Part shown: piece after piece, positions 16,412-25,082 of the stretch
Numbering within the stretch: position 1 is the stretch's first letter
How the letters are laid out: each line of letters begins with the position of its first letter
Source: Microbulbifer yueqingensis
GTDB lineage: Bacteria; Pseudomonadota; Gammaproteobacteria; Pseudomonadales; Cellvibrionaceae
NCBI RefSeq assembly: GCF_900100355.1
Contig: NZ_FNFH01000003.1
Coordinates: forward strand, 558,001 to 622,000
Direction of reading: 5' to 3'
DNA: 64,000 nt
Notes under the pieces: generated by a model
Told to the model about the DNA's origin: nothing
Databases searched by the model: none
The model's input: only the letters and a program-made list of their open reading frames with translations
Translations under genes and position numbers: made by a program

Positions 16412-18109
16412 TCAGGCTGCCTCCACCGGGTAGCCAAGCACAGCGAGGCTTTCCAGCGCGAGTTTGAGGGAATCGGGATTGGCCTTGCGATGCATCCGGA
16501 CCTCACCCAGATAGTATTCGAGGCTGATGATCGCATCTGCGAAGGTATCGAGCGCCTGCTCGATCTCGGGCACCGCCTCGCGTTGCTGCATCACTGTCTC
16601 GACAAAGTCCACCAGGCGCTCCACCACGCCCGCCGCACGGGTAAGGTTCAGTACGACCAGTCCACCCCGGACGGAATTCAGGGTGGTGGAGACATTGCGG
16701 ATATGGCCGTAGTCGTAGCCCGATTCGGCATAGGAAGCCAGGGCACGCTTGATCAGCGACAGGCCGGCCTCGGCCTCCTTCAGCACCGTCACCTCCGCCT
16801 CAGCCAGCTGGCTCATTTCCACCGCGGAATCCGCGTGGCCGAACTCATCCACGTCAATACTGGAACTCTGGCGCAGCGCCCTGATGGTATTGTCCACCTG
16901 CAGGACCTGCTGGGTCAGGTTTTGCAGCGCAGTCTCAGTCGCAGTACCACCGAGTTGGGCTTCGGAACGCAGGGCGTCAACCGCCTTGCCCAGCTCGGTG
17001 CCCACTTTATGGAAGTTGAGCAGCAGGAGAATACTGGCAATCTTGCCCAGGTTCGCCATCAGCCCCTCGTCCTCACACAGGCCGCTCACGCCGAGGGTCT
17101 CCACATCATCGAGCATGCGCCGTACACCGGAGAGCTCCTCGTCCAGGGCCACGGCCACCGCGGTGATGGCAGTGGCCCCGGGGCCGCCCAGGCTTGCACG
17201 CTCCCGCTCCAGCTCTGTCTCGCCATAGCCAAGCGGCGCCACATTGAAGGTTTCCAGGATGCGGGCACCCTGGCCACGCGGTCTCGACAACGCGAGCCAG
17301 TAGAGGCTCTCTTTCATCAGCACCGCCGGTGGGGATTGGTCGAGGGCCTTGTCTCCCTCACGCTGCAGTGCGCGCAGGCGGCGATCAAACATGCTGAAAA
17401 CCATCACCCGTGAGCGGCTGATGTGCATATTGCTGGCCGCCATACCCGCAAGTGCAGAGCCTGCCACAGCCCAGAGCTTCCCGATTGGGCGGCCCGCAGT
17501 CACACTGGCCACCCGCTGCAGGGCCCGGGCCATCATCGTATACGCCGGCTGGCTGGGCTTGCCCTGCAGCAGGGCCAGCAGGCCTACCTGGTACATGTGG
17601 CGGAAACGACGCACGAAACTGCGCAAGTCCTCCGACATGACCGCTGAGGAAACCGCGCCGGGCACGCTGGCATCGAGGCGGCAGCTGAAGAAATGACTCT
17701 CCGGCACAGGGGGTTCGGAGAGCGTTGCCCGGAGGTGATTGATGTAGGGAATCAGCAGTTCCGGTCTGGCAACGCCGCGGTTCTGCACGAATTCCAGATA
17801 GCGGGTAATCACATAAAAAGAAGTGCTGAGCGCCTCCATTACCTCGCCTGAGGGCTGCGTCTTGCCAGTCTCCATGTCAGTGAGGGCTCTCAGCATCTCC
17901 TGTGCAAGCAGCTCACCACTCTTGAGCTGCACCATCTGCAGGACACCGCAGACCTGGCGCAGCCCGGCGATGCAGGAGCCGAGGGATTCCCTGTTGCCCT
18001 CTTCCGCAGCGAACTGGTCCAGCAGTGCCGCCGCACTGTCGACGGCGGCCACCAGTTCGTCCTTGACCAGGTTTACTGAGGTTATGTTGATCTCGCGCGA
18101 TTCTGTCAC
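16412..18109 (-). CDS. fimL: FimL-like scaffold protein of type IV pilus/cAMP signalling
   Basis: 565 residues, all helical and soluble, with the repeated Hpt-like bundles found in FimL and in the N-terminus of ChpA (for example FVRRFRHMYQVGLLALLQGK near residues 165-185). FimL (PA1822 in P. aeruginosa, about 556 residues) is a degenerate phosphotransfer scaffold that links the Pil-Chp chemosensory array and the polar hub to adenylate cyclase, so it promotes twitching and virulence gene expression. Identification rests on length, helical character and position next to nudC and nhaB. It starts with GTG at 18109, with a weak ribosome site. No pil or chp genes are in the window. Confidence 0.78.
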   Translation of the reverse strand: MTESREINITSVNLVKDELVAAVDSAAALLDQFAAEEGNRESLGSCIAGLRQVCGVLQMVQLKSGELLAQEMLRALTDMETGKTQPSGEVMEALSTSFYVITRYLEFVQNRGVARPELLIPYINHLRATLSEPPVPESHFFSCRLDASVPGAVSSAVMSEDLRSFVRRFRHMYQVGLLALLQGKPSQPAYTMMARALQRVASVTAGRPIGKLWAVAGSALAGMAASNMHISRSRVMVFSMFDRRLRALQREGDKALDQSPPAVLMKESLYWLALSRPRGQGARILETFNVAPLGYGETELERERASLGGPGATAITAVAVALDEELSGVRRMLDDVETLGVSGLCEDEGLMANLGKIASILLLLNFHKVGTELGKAVDALRSEAQLGGTATETALQNLTQQVLQVDNTIRALRQSSSIDVDEFGHADSAVEMSQLAEAEVTVLKEAEAGLSLIKRALASYAESGYDYGHIRNVSTTLNSVRGGLVVLNLTRAAGVVERLVDFVETVMQQREAVPEIEQALDTFADAIISLEYYLGEVRMHRKANPDSLKLALESLAVLGYPVEAA

Positions 18110-18431
18110 TGCTACACGACGCCTTTTATTTCATCAACCAGATCATATTTTGACCACCTACGGGCTTCCCGGCCCGGGCGGCTGGCCAATTTATACTAAA
18201 CTCGTCGAGATTCCACTATCGGGATGTCAATTTCCATCGAACAATCGACATTTCCGCTACTACAGGGACTCACAGGTAACAGTCGCTGGGATTCCCCGCG
18301 ACCGCGCCGTTTCAGGACTCGGCCCGAAATGACCGTAAAGAGCCGCCGGGCCGGACTCCGGCGCGCGCCGCACGCGCTCCCCCGGCCCTCTTCACACGGA
18401 AACTCTTGCGCCACACCAAGGATGTTCACCG
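18110..18431. other. intergenic region between fimL and nhaB, no gene seen
   Basis: This 322-base divergent region should hold promoters for both fimL and nhaB. I see a TATACT hexamer at about 18194-18199 on the plus strand but no convincing -35 element at the right distance. The 3' half is very GC-rich just ahead of nhaB. No conserved RNA element is recognised, and short frames here lack coding character. Confidence 0.4.
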
Positions 18432-19973
18432 ATGAGTGTCCACAAGAAAGCGCCCCCTCCCTCCGAGGGAGACCTGGGATGGGCGTTCGCCGCAAACTTT
18501 CTTGGCGAAGCGCCGGACTGGTATAAATTCACCATCGCCCTCTCGCTCCTGCTGAATCCCGTATTGCTCTTTACCGTCGGGCCTTTTATTACCGGCTGGA
18601 TATTGCTCGCCGAGTTCATTTTCACCCTCGCCATGGCATTGAAGTGTTACCCACTGCAAGCGGGCGGACTACTAGCCATCGAGGCCACTCTCCTGGGACT
18701 GACATCGGCGGACGCGGTCTATAACGAAGTCAGCACAAATATCGAGGTCATCCTGCTGCTGATGTTCATGGTGGCCGGCATTTATTTTATGAAGGGCCTG
18801 CTGCTATTCCTGTTCACCCGCCTGGTTCTTTCGGTTCGTTCCAAAACGCTGCTTTCCTTGCTCTTCTGTGCAGTCTCAGCGCTGCTGTCAGCCTTCCTGG
18901 ATGCGCTGACCGTCACCGCGGTTCTGATAGCTGTTGCCGTGGGCTTCTATGCGGTTTACCACCGTGTGGCGAGCAACCAGCCCCACCACCACGACAGCCA
19001 TGACCACTCCTCAGACGAGCATGTGGTCGAGTACCACCGTGAGGATCTCGACCAGTTCCGCGCATTCCTGCGCAGCCTCGTCATGCACGGGGCGGTGGGC
19101 ACCGCCCTGGGTGGCGTTTGCACGCTGGTTGGTGAACCCCAGAACCTGCTGATAGCGGAAAAGGCGGGCTGGGAATTCCTGGATTTTTTCCGGCGCATGG
19201 CCCCGGTCACCTTACCCGCCCTGTTCGCCGGGCTGGCAACCTGTTTCCTGGTGGAAAAAATGAAAGTCTGCGGTTATGGCGCCAGGCTGCCGGCAGCGGT
19301 CAGGGAAATCCTGGACATTTACGCTCATGAGGAACAGGGCAAACGTTCCGGACGCGATGTCGCCGAACTATGGGTGCAGGGAGTGGTGGCAGTGCTGCTG
19401 GTATTCGCGCTCGCACTGCACGTCGCGGAGGTGGGTCTCGTCGGGCTAATGGTTATCATCCTGCTGACAGCGTTCAATGGGGTAGTGCAGGAACCCAGGA
19501 TCGGCCACGCATTCGAGGAAGCCCTGCCATTCACCTCCCTGCTGGTGGTGTTCTTCGCCATCGTTGCGGTGATCCACGAACAACACCTGTTTGAACCCGT
19601 TACGCACTGGGTGCTGGGCATGGCACCCGAGCGGCAACCGGGCATGCTCTTTATCGCCAACGGAGTGCTGTCGATGATCAGTGATAACGTGTTCGTCGCC
19701 ACGGTATACATCGAGGAGGTCAAGAGTGCCCTGGAGGCGGGCGAAATTTCGCGTGAGCATTTCGAGAAGCTGGCCATAGCGATCAATACCGGCACCAACT
19801 TGCCAAGTGTCGCCACCCCGAATGGACAGGCGGCATTCCTGTTCCTGCTCACCTCTGCCCTGGCACCATTGATCCGGCTGTCTTACGGGCGCATGGTTGT
19901 AATGGCCCTTCCGTACACAATAGTACTGAGCGCGGTCGCGCTGGCCTGCGTGGTATTTATTGTGGGCGGCTGA
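18432..19973 (+). CDS. nhaB: Na+/H+ antiporter NhaB
   Basis: 513 residues, about 12 membrane helices, matching the usual NhaB length. The N-terminal stretch [16 protein letters not shown] and the conserved [22 protein letters not shown] and [11 protein letters not shown] segments are characteristic. NhaB expels sodium in exchange for protons and supports growth in salt, which fits a marine or halotolerant organism. A His-rich cytoplasmic loop ([13 protein letters not shown] near 185-197) is noticeable and may bind metal or sense pH (speculative). It stands alone, facing away from fimL. Confidence 0.93.
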   Translation: MSVHKKAPPPSEGDLGWAFAANFLGEAPDWYKFTIALSLLLNPVLLFTVGPFITGWILLAEFIFTLAMALKCYPLQAGGLLAIEATLLGLTSADAVYNEVSTNIEVILLLMFMVAGIYFMKGLLLFLFTRLVLSVRSKTLLSLLFCAVSALLSAFLDALTVTAVLIAVAVGFYAVYHRVASNQPHHHDSHDHSSDEHVVEYHREDLDQFRAFLRSLVMHGAVGTALGGVCTLVGEPQNLLIAEKAGWEFLDFFRRMAPVTLPALFAGLATCFLVEKMKVCGYGARLPAAVREILDIYAHEEQGKRSGRDVAELWVQGVVAVLLVFALALHVAEVGLVGLMVIILLTAFNGVVQEPRIGHAFEEALPFTSLLVVFFAIVAVIHEQHLFEPVTHWVLGMAPERQPGMLFIANGVLSMISDNVFVATVYIEEVKSALEAGEISREHFEKLAIAINTGTNLPSVATPNGQAAFLFLLTSALAPLIRLSYGRMVVMALPYTIVLSAVALACVVFIVGG

Positions 19974-20046
19974 ACGCGCGCCGGGCCATTCACGGGTGAG
20001 CCGCATGGAGTCCATCCCGAGCCGTTACGCTAGCCCCTGCTACGGA

Positions 20047-20778
20047 TCACTTCCAGAAATGCCTGCCGGCACTTTTTTCCAGGGCCGCCAGCATCTCGTT
20101 GTGTGCCTGGATTTCCTCGGCCGAGGCCGTCGGCACCGGCAGCGGGCGACGGTCTGCCGGCAGGCGGCGAATGGCGCCGGGGGCCAGCTGTTGACTGTTT
20201 TCCCCTTCGTCACCATCGCTGCTGCGCTCCCCGCCCTGCGCCAGGGCGAGGTCGGTCTGCCCCCCGGTCATGGCAAGGTAGACGTCGGCCAGGATCTCCG
20301 CATCGAGAAGTGCGCCATGCAGGTCCCGCTGGGAGTTGTCGACGAAATAGCGCTTGCACAGCGCATCCAGGTTGTTCTTCTGTCCCGGGTGTTTTTCCCT
20401 GGCGAGGGCCAGCGTGTCCAGCACGCTGCAATGGGCGGCGACGGTCTGCCAGCGGGGACTGGCCAGCCGCTTCAGCTCCCAGTCGATAAAGCCGACATCG
20501 AACGCAGCATTGTGGATGACCAGCTCGGCGCCCTCGCAGAAGGCCATGAACTCATCGGCGATCCGGGCAAATACCGGCTTATCCTGCAGGAATTCGTTGG
20601 TGATTCCGTGCACCTCGATGGCGCCGTCATCCACCTCCCGCTCGGGGTTGATGTACTGGTGATAGTGCCGCCCGGTGGGCTTGCGGTTGACCAGCTCCAC
20701 GCAGCCGATCTCGATGATGCGGTGGCCACTCTTGGGGTCGAGGCCGGTGGTTTCCGTATCCAGGACTACCTGACGCAT
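20047..20778 (-). CDS. dnaQ: DNA polymerase III epsilon subunit, 3'-5' proofreading exonuclease
   Basis: 243 residues. DEDDh exonuclease motifs are present: VLDTETTGL near residue 5, IHNAAFDVGFIDWELK (Exo II) and HGALLDAEILADVY (Exo III with the general-base histidine). The C-terminal tail would bind the alpha subunit. A frame extension to 20796 exists, but the ATG at 20778 starts MRQVVLDTETT as in the family and is preceded by GGAG inside the end of rnhA, one base after its stop. The rnhA-dnaQ pair is standard; in E. coli these two are divergent, whereas here they are in line as in pseudomonads. Confidence 0.93.
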   Translation of the reverse strand: MRQVVLDTETTGLDPKSGHRIIEIGCVELVNRKPTGRHYHQYINPEREVDDGAIEVHGITNEFLQDKPVFARIADEFMAFCEGAELVIHNAAFDVGFIDWELKRLASPRWQTVAAHCSVLDTLALAREKHPGQKNNLDALCKRYFVDNSQRDLHGALLDAEILADVYLAMTGGQTDLALAQGGERSSDGDEGENSQQLAPGAIRRLPADRRPLPVPTASAEEIQAHNEMLAALEKSAGRHFWK

Positions 20779-20779
20779 T

Positions 20780-21217
20780 TCAGCTCTCCAGTTCATCTAT
20801 ACCGCGGTTGGCCAACTGGTCGGCGCGCTCATTGCCGGGGTGGCCGGCGTGCCCCTTGACCCAGTGCCAGTGCACGTCATGATCAGCGATCCCTTCGTCC
20901 AGCTCGCGCCAGAGATCTGCATTCTTTACCGGTTTCTTGGCCGAGGTTTTCCAGCCATTCTTCTTCCAGTTGTTGATCCAGCTGGTGATGCCCTGGCGCA
21001 GGTATTGGGAATCGGTGTGCAGATCCACGCGGCAGCGTTGCTTGAGTGCCGCAAGCGCCTTGATCGCGGCAAGCAGCTCCATACGGTTATTTGTCGTATG
21101 GGGCTCCCCACCGTAGAGCTCTTTCTCCGCATCGCCGTGGATCAGCAACGCGCCCCAGCCGCCCGGACCGGGATTGCCCCGGCAGGCGCCGTCGGTATAT
21201 ATGGTGACTTGTTTCAA
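20780..21217 (-). CDS. rnhA: ribonuclease HI
   Basis: 145 residues, full length. It has the acidic active site: D9 in [11 protein letters not shown], the glutamate in [10 protein letters not shown], the aspartate in LHTDSQYL, and [11 protein letters not shown] near the C-terminus. It degrades RNA in RNA-DNA hybrids. The start is TTG at 21217; no in-frame ATG lies near, and family alignment requires [10 protein letters not shown] here. The ribosome site is weak, which may keep expression low. It lies between the methyltransferase and dnaQ in one operon. Confidence 0.93.
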   Translation of the reverse strand: MKQVTIYTDGACRGNPGPGGWGALLIHGDAEKELYGGEPHTTNNRMELLAAIKALAALKQRCRVDLHTDSQYLRQGITSWINNWKKNGWKTSAKKPVKNADLWRELDEGIADHDVHWHWVKGHAGHPGNERADQLANRGIDELES

Positions 21218-21239
21218 TTTGACTGCTTGTTTTTCGTAG

Positions 21240-22028
21240 TTAGCGTTTTCGATGCCCGCGACGCGCAGCCACCCGCGGGCTTGTGGGGACCGGGCGCAAG
21301 GCTGGCTGGCGCTCGCCGCGCCACTGGATGCGGAGGGTGCGCATGCGCGCCACTTCTTTGCGCGCGACTATGATGTAAAAGCCACCCCATGGCAAGCGCC
21401 AGCGCGCGCCGAGTCGCTCCATCCAGCTGGTGCGCGCAAGCAGTTCCCGATGCTGCAGCGGCAAGCGAAAAAATCCCCGTTCCAGCGTGTTGGCCTGCAG
21501 GTCGAGCAGGTTCATCCAGTCCTCCAGCCGGGCCGCACGGAGGTGATTGCCGTGCTGCACGGCCGCCCGGGAAAACAATAGCCGGGAGGCTCCCAACAAT
21601 GAGAAGGGGTTGAATCCCACCAGCACCAGGTGTCCCCCGGGGATCAGCACACGCGCGGCTTCGCGCAGGACCTGGTGTGGGTGCTCGGAGAAATCCAGCA
21701 GGTGATGCAACAGCACCACATCGATGGACTCCGAGGGCAACGGCAGCTGCTCGAATTCCACCACCGCTGCCCCTGCCTGGCGGGAAGACGGGCTCAGGCG
21801 GAAGCAGTGGTTGATCCGGCTGCAGGCGGCAAAATCTATTGCATCCGTCACCCCGGCCTGCATCAGGTGGTAGCCGAACAGGCTTTCAACCAGGGGCTGC
21901 GCCAGCGCCAGCTGCTGGCTCAGGATCTCCTGGCCCAGCCCGCTCTCGAACCAGTTGGCCACATCGGTACAGGCCTGGGTCAGGGGCGGGACTTCTGCAC
22001 CCTGTGTACGAAGCGACACTCTAGCCAT
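21240..22028 (-). CDS. class I SAM-dependent methyltransferase
   Basis: 262 residues. It has the methyltransferase type 11 pattern: [21 protein letters not shown] and [20 protein letters not shown], where GGHLV is the end of strand 5. The glycine-rich SAM loop is poorly preserved, so substrate and even activity are uncertain. The equivalent gene lies between gloB and rnhA in pseudomonads. The ATG at 22028 is preferred over an upstream in-frame opening, which would run into the divergent promoter. The C-terminus is Arg-rich and may bind nucleic acid (inference). Confidence 0.75.
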   Translation of the reverse strand: MARVSLRTQGAEVPPLTQACTDVANWFESGLGQEILSQQLALAQPLVESLFGYHLMQAGVTDAIDFAACSRINHCFRLSPSSRQAGAAVVEFEQLPLPSESIDVVLLHHLLDFSEHPHQVLREAARVLIPGGHLVLVGFNPFSLLGASRLLFSRAAVQHGNHLRAARLEDWMNLLDLQANTLERGFFRLPLQHRELLARTSWMERLGARWRLPWGGFYIIVARKEVARMRTLRIQWRGERQPALRPVPTSPRVAARRGHRKR

Positions 22029-22208
22029 TGGCTCTCCGACGGTTTTGCCCTCCGCATGGCGAAACGGGATTACACAGGGAAGCCAAGATGTGGAACCGCC
22101 ACCCCGATTTATGCCCGCGGCCGACGACCCTGTGCTCGGGCGCTGCCCTGGAGGTACTCTCACTACACTATGTTATCGTTACGCAAGCTAGATTAACCGG
22201 TCATAACC

Positions 22209-22979
22209 ATGCTCACAATATCACCTATTCCCGCGTTTAATGACAATTACATCTGGCACCTGGAGCGAGACGGAGAGCACTGGGTGGTCGATCCCGGCGA
22301 AGCGCAGCCGGTTATTGACGCGCTGGCCGGGGAACAGCTGGCGGGCATCCTCATTACCCATCACCACCTGGACCACACAGGGGGTATTGCTGAATTACGC
22401 GAACATTACGACTGCCCGGTGTACGGTCCCGGCTCGATCGACGGCGTGACCGAGCCCCTGGCAGACGGCGACAAAATCGAGCTTCTCGGGTATCCGGTCC
22501 GTGTGATGGCGGTGCCCGGGCACACCCTGGACCACCTGGCACTACTGCTGGAGGAAAATACTTCAGATGGGCAACAGTACCACCTGTTTTGCGGCGACAC
22601 CCTGTTCGCCGGTGGCTGTGGCCGCCTCTTTGAGGGCACGCCCGAGCAGATGTACGCCTCACTGTCGAAGCTGGGCGCCCTGCCCCCCGAGACGCTGGTC
22701 TACTGCGCGCACGAATACACCCTGGCGAACCTGCGCTTTGCCGCCGCGGCGGAGCCCGGTAACAGCGTGTTGCAAAACCGGATTTCGGAAACCGAGTCCC
22801 TGCGCGCCCGCGACCAGGTCACCCTGCCTTCCACCATCGGCGAGGAACTAGCCACCAATCCCTTCCTGCGCTGCCACATACCGGCTTTGTCCCGCTGCGC
22901 CAGCAACCATGGCGCCGAGAACAATCCTGGAGAGGTGGCTGTCTTCGCCAGCCTGCGCAAGTGGAAGGACAATTTTTAA
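22209..22979 (+). CDS. gloB: hydroxyacylglutathione hydrolase (glyoxalase II)
   Basis: 256 residues. The MBL motif is ITHHHLDHTGG (about 51-61), followed by PGHTLDHL, FCGDTLFAGGCGRLFEG and HEYTLANLRFA, all glyoxalase II signatures. It hydrolyses S-lactoylglutathione to lactate and glutathione, the last step of methylglyoxal detoxification, with two metal ions. The C-terminal glutathione-binding part (RCASNHGAEN) is complete. It is divergent from the methyltransferase gene and 199 bases upstream of mltD. Confidence 0.95.
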   Translation: MLTISPIPAFNDNYIWHLERDGEHWVVDPGEAQPVIDALAGEQLAGILITHHHLDHTGGIAELREHYDCPVYGPGSIDGVTEPLADGDKIELLGYPVRVMAVPGHTLDHLALLLEENTSDGQQYHLFCGDTLFAGGCGRLFEGTPEQMYASLSKLGALPPETLVYCAHEYTLANLRFAAAAEPGNSVLQNRISETESLRARDQVTLPSTIGEELATNPFLRCHIPALSRCASNHGAENNPGEVAVFASLRKWKDNF

Positions 22980-23178
22980 CCAACCAGATACTCCGGAATG
23001 GCATCCGCTTGGTCCCCCTGGCCGCAACTCAAGGCAAATTGCGCAAAAACTAGCCAGTTTCCATTGACCGAAACCTGATCAGCTCTTTAGAATCAGAACA
23101 TTACAAACAGAAGCTCAGGCTCAATAGTAATTTAACCGCCCTGGGCTATCGAACAGCAGAAAACTCGCGGATACCGGC

Positions 23179-24900
23179 ATGGTTCAAAAGAAACTGGCTG
23201 TTGCCATATTGGCAACGGCAATGGGGGCCTGCGCGCAGCTCGAGGAACAGCAAGCGTCGCAGCAGCGTTCACTGGATGATCGGGAAGGAGCCCATGAGCA
23301 GAGCAGCACCAACCTAGTCACGGCCCCCAAAGTGGATAAAGCACTGCCGCCCGTCGATATCTGGGACCGCCTGCGGCGCAATTTCGACCTGCCCCGTCGC
23401 GTGGATCAGCCGAAAGTGCGCGATTACATCGCTTACTATTCACGTAACGAGGGCTACATGGCCCGGGTTACCGAGCGCTCGCGCCGTTATATATTCCATA
23501 TCGCCGAGCAGCTGGAAAGAGCCAACCTGCCGATGGAACTGGCTCTGCTCCCGATCGTCGAGAGTGCCTACGACCCGTTTGCCTACTCCCATGCAAGTGC
23601 GTCGGGCATGTGGCAGTTCATTCCGGCTACCGGACGCTCTTTCGGCCTGCACCAGAACTGGTGGTACGACGGCCGCCGCGACGTGGACGCCTCAACCAAA
23701 GCCGCAGTCCGCTACTTTACCTACCTGAACAAGAAGTTCGACGGTGACTGGGAGCTGACCCTGGCTGCGTACAACGCCGGCGAAGGCACCGTCCGGCGCG
23801 CGCGGGAACGCAATGCCCGTCGCGGCAAGGGCACCAGTTTCTGGGACCTGCCCCTCCCGCGTGAAACACAACGCTATGTTCCCCAGCTGCTGGCCCTGGC
23901 AGAAGTGATCTCCCGCCCGGACTACTACCGGGTACCCCTGCACGACGTGGCCAATGAGCCCTACTACACCAGCGTGGACGTGGGCAGCCAGATAGACCTG
24001 GCCCAGGCGGCGGAGCTGGCTGACATCGAAATTGAAGAACTGCAACTGCTGAACCCGGGATTCAGTCGCTGGGCCACCGATCCCAACGGCAAGCACGAGC
24101 TGCTGATCCCGATCGACAAGCGCGACACCTTCGTAACCGCACTGGCTGCGATACCCGAGGAGCAACGCGTCAGCTGGGAGCGTTACAAGATCGCGCGCGG
24201 CGATAGCCTTTCCACCATTGCCCGACGCTACGAGACCTCGGTCGACGCCATCCGGCAGGCAAACAAGCTTCACGGCAACAATATCCGTGCCGGCAAGACC
24301 CTGCTGATCCCGCGTGCATCAGGGGCCAACGGCCAGTACGCCTATGCGCTTGACCAGCGAGTGGGCCGCAGCGGCTCCGGTTCCAGCGGACGCAAGACCA
24401 GCTATACCGTCCGGCCGGGAGACACCCTGTGGGAAATAGCGCGCACCCTCGGGGTCAGCGTCCGCCAACTGGCAAGCTGGAATAGTATGGCTACGGGCGA
24501 GACCCTGCGTCCCGGGCGCACCCTGGTAGCCTACAGCAGCGGCGGCAACAGCAGCGACACCCGCAAGGTTTCCTATCGTGTGCGCGACGGCGACTCTCTC
24601 TGGAAAATCGCGCGCTCCCTCGGGGTCAGCGTCAGTCAACTGGCAAGCTGGAACAATATGACTACGGGGGAGACCCTGCAACCCGGGCGTACCCTGGTAG
24701 CCTACAGCAGCGGCGGCGACAGCAGCGCCACACGCAAGCTTTCATACCGTGTGCGCAGCGGCGACTCCCTCTACCGCATCGCCCGGAAATTCAGCCTCGA
24801 GATCGACGATATCCTGCGCTGGAACAAGCTCAGCCGTTCCAGCTACCTGCAACCAGGCCAGCGCCTGACCCTGTTTGTCGACAGGGCCGCAAGCGGTTGA
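23179..24900 (+). CDS. mltD: membrane-bound lytic murein transglycosylase D with LysM repeats
   Basis: 573 residues. A short lipoprotein signal ends MGAC (lipobox near residue 18). The lytic transglycosylase (goose-lysozyme-like) domain is at about 100-260, with the ESAYDPFAYSHASASGMWQF motif containing the catalytic glutamate. Four LysM-like units follow (about 334-378, 410-453, 467-510 and 523-568), each with the YxVRxGDxLxxIAR pattern for peptidoglycan binding. Units two and three, with their linkers, are almost identical at DNA level with a 171-base period. E. coli MltD has two LysM units, so this one is longer at the C-terminus. It cleaves glycan strands in the outer-membrane-facing periplasm. 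A strong terminator follows at once. Confidence 0.93.
   Translation: MVQKKLAVAILATAMGACAQLEEQQASQQRSLDDREGAHEQSSTNLVTAPKVDKALPPVDIWDRLRRNFDLPRRVDQPKVRDYIAYYSRNEGYMARVTERSRRYIFHIAEQLERANLPMELALLPIVESAYDPFAYSHASASGMWQFIPATGRSFGLHQNWWYDGRRDVDASTKAAVRYFTYLNKKFDGDWELTLAAYNAGEGTVRRARERNARRGKGTSFWDLPLPRETQRYVPQLLALAEVISRPDYYRVPLHDVANEPYYTSVDVGSQIDLAQAAELADIEIEELQLLNPGFSRWATDPNGKHELLIPIDKRDTFVTALAAIPEEQRVSWERYKIARGDSLSTIARRYETSVDAIRQANKLHGNNIRAGKTLLIPRASGANGQYAYALDQRVGRSGSGSSGRKTSYTVRPGDTLWEIARTLGVSVRQLASWNSMATGETLRPGRTLVAYSSGGNSSDTRKVSYRVRDGDSLWKIARSLGVSVSQLASWNNMTTGETLQPGRTLVAYSSGGDSSATRKLSYRVRSGDSLYRIARKFSLEIDDILRWNKLSRSSYLQPGQRLTLFVDRAASG
24448..24789 (+). repeat. tandem 171-bp duplication inside mltD (LysM units 2 and 3)
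   Basis: The run CTCGGGGTCAGCGT starts at 24448 and again at 24619, 171 bases or 57 codons later. The following sequence, including the Ser/Gly linker codons, stays highly similar through both copies. The sequence similarity extends through synonymous positions, which points to a fairly recent unequal duplication of one LysM unit plus linker. Confidence 0.8.
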
Positions 24901-24921
24901 TGGCAGCCCTGCCCGAGAAAG

Positions 24922-24950
24922 AAAAAACCCGGCCCAGGCCGGGTTTTTTT
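24922..24950 (+). terminator. rho-independent terminator of mltD
   Basis: An AACCCGGCC/GGCCGGGTT hairpin with a two-base core and a run of seven T follows the mltD stop by 22 bases. A-rich sequence on the other side lets it act on the minus strand as well. Confidence 0.85.
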
Positions 24951-25038
24951 ATATCTCACCGAGCAGTACTCCAGCCATACGCACGCCCGCCCCAGTTTCC
25001 GGCAAGCAGGCGCGGGCCATGGCAGCTTATCGCAGGTA

Positions 25039-25069
25039 TAAAAAAGCCCGGCCGGGGCCGGGCTTTTTC
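25039..25069 (-). terminator. rho-independent terminator of ppiD (bidirectional shape)
   Basis: AAAAAGCCCGGCC and GGCCGGGCTTTTT form a long stem just after the ppiD stop. Read on the minus strand it ends in a T run. With the mltD terminator it insulates two convergent genes. Confidence 0.85.
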
Positions 25070-25082
25070 TTGCCGGAAGCTC

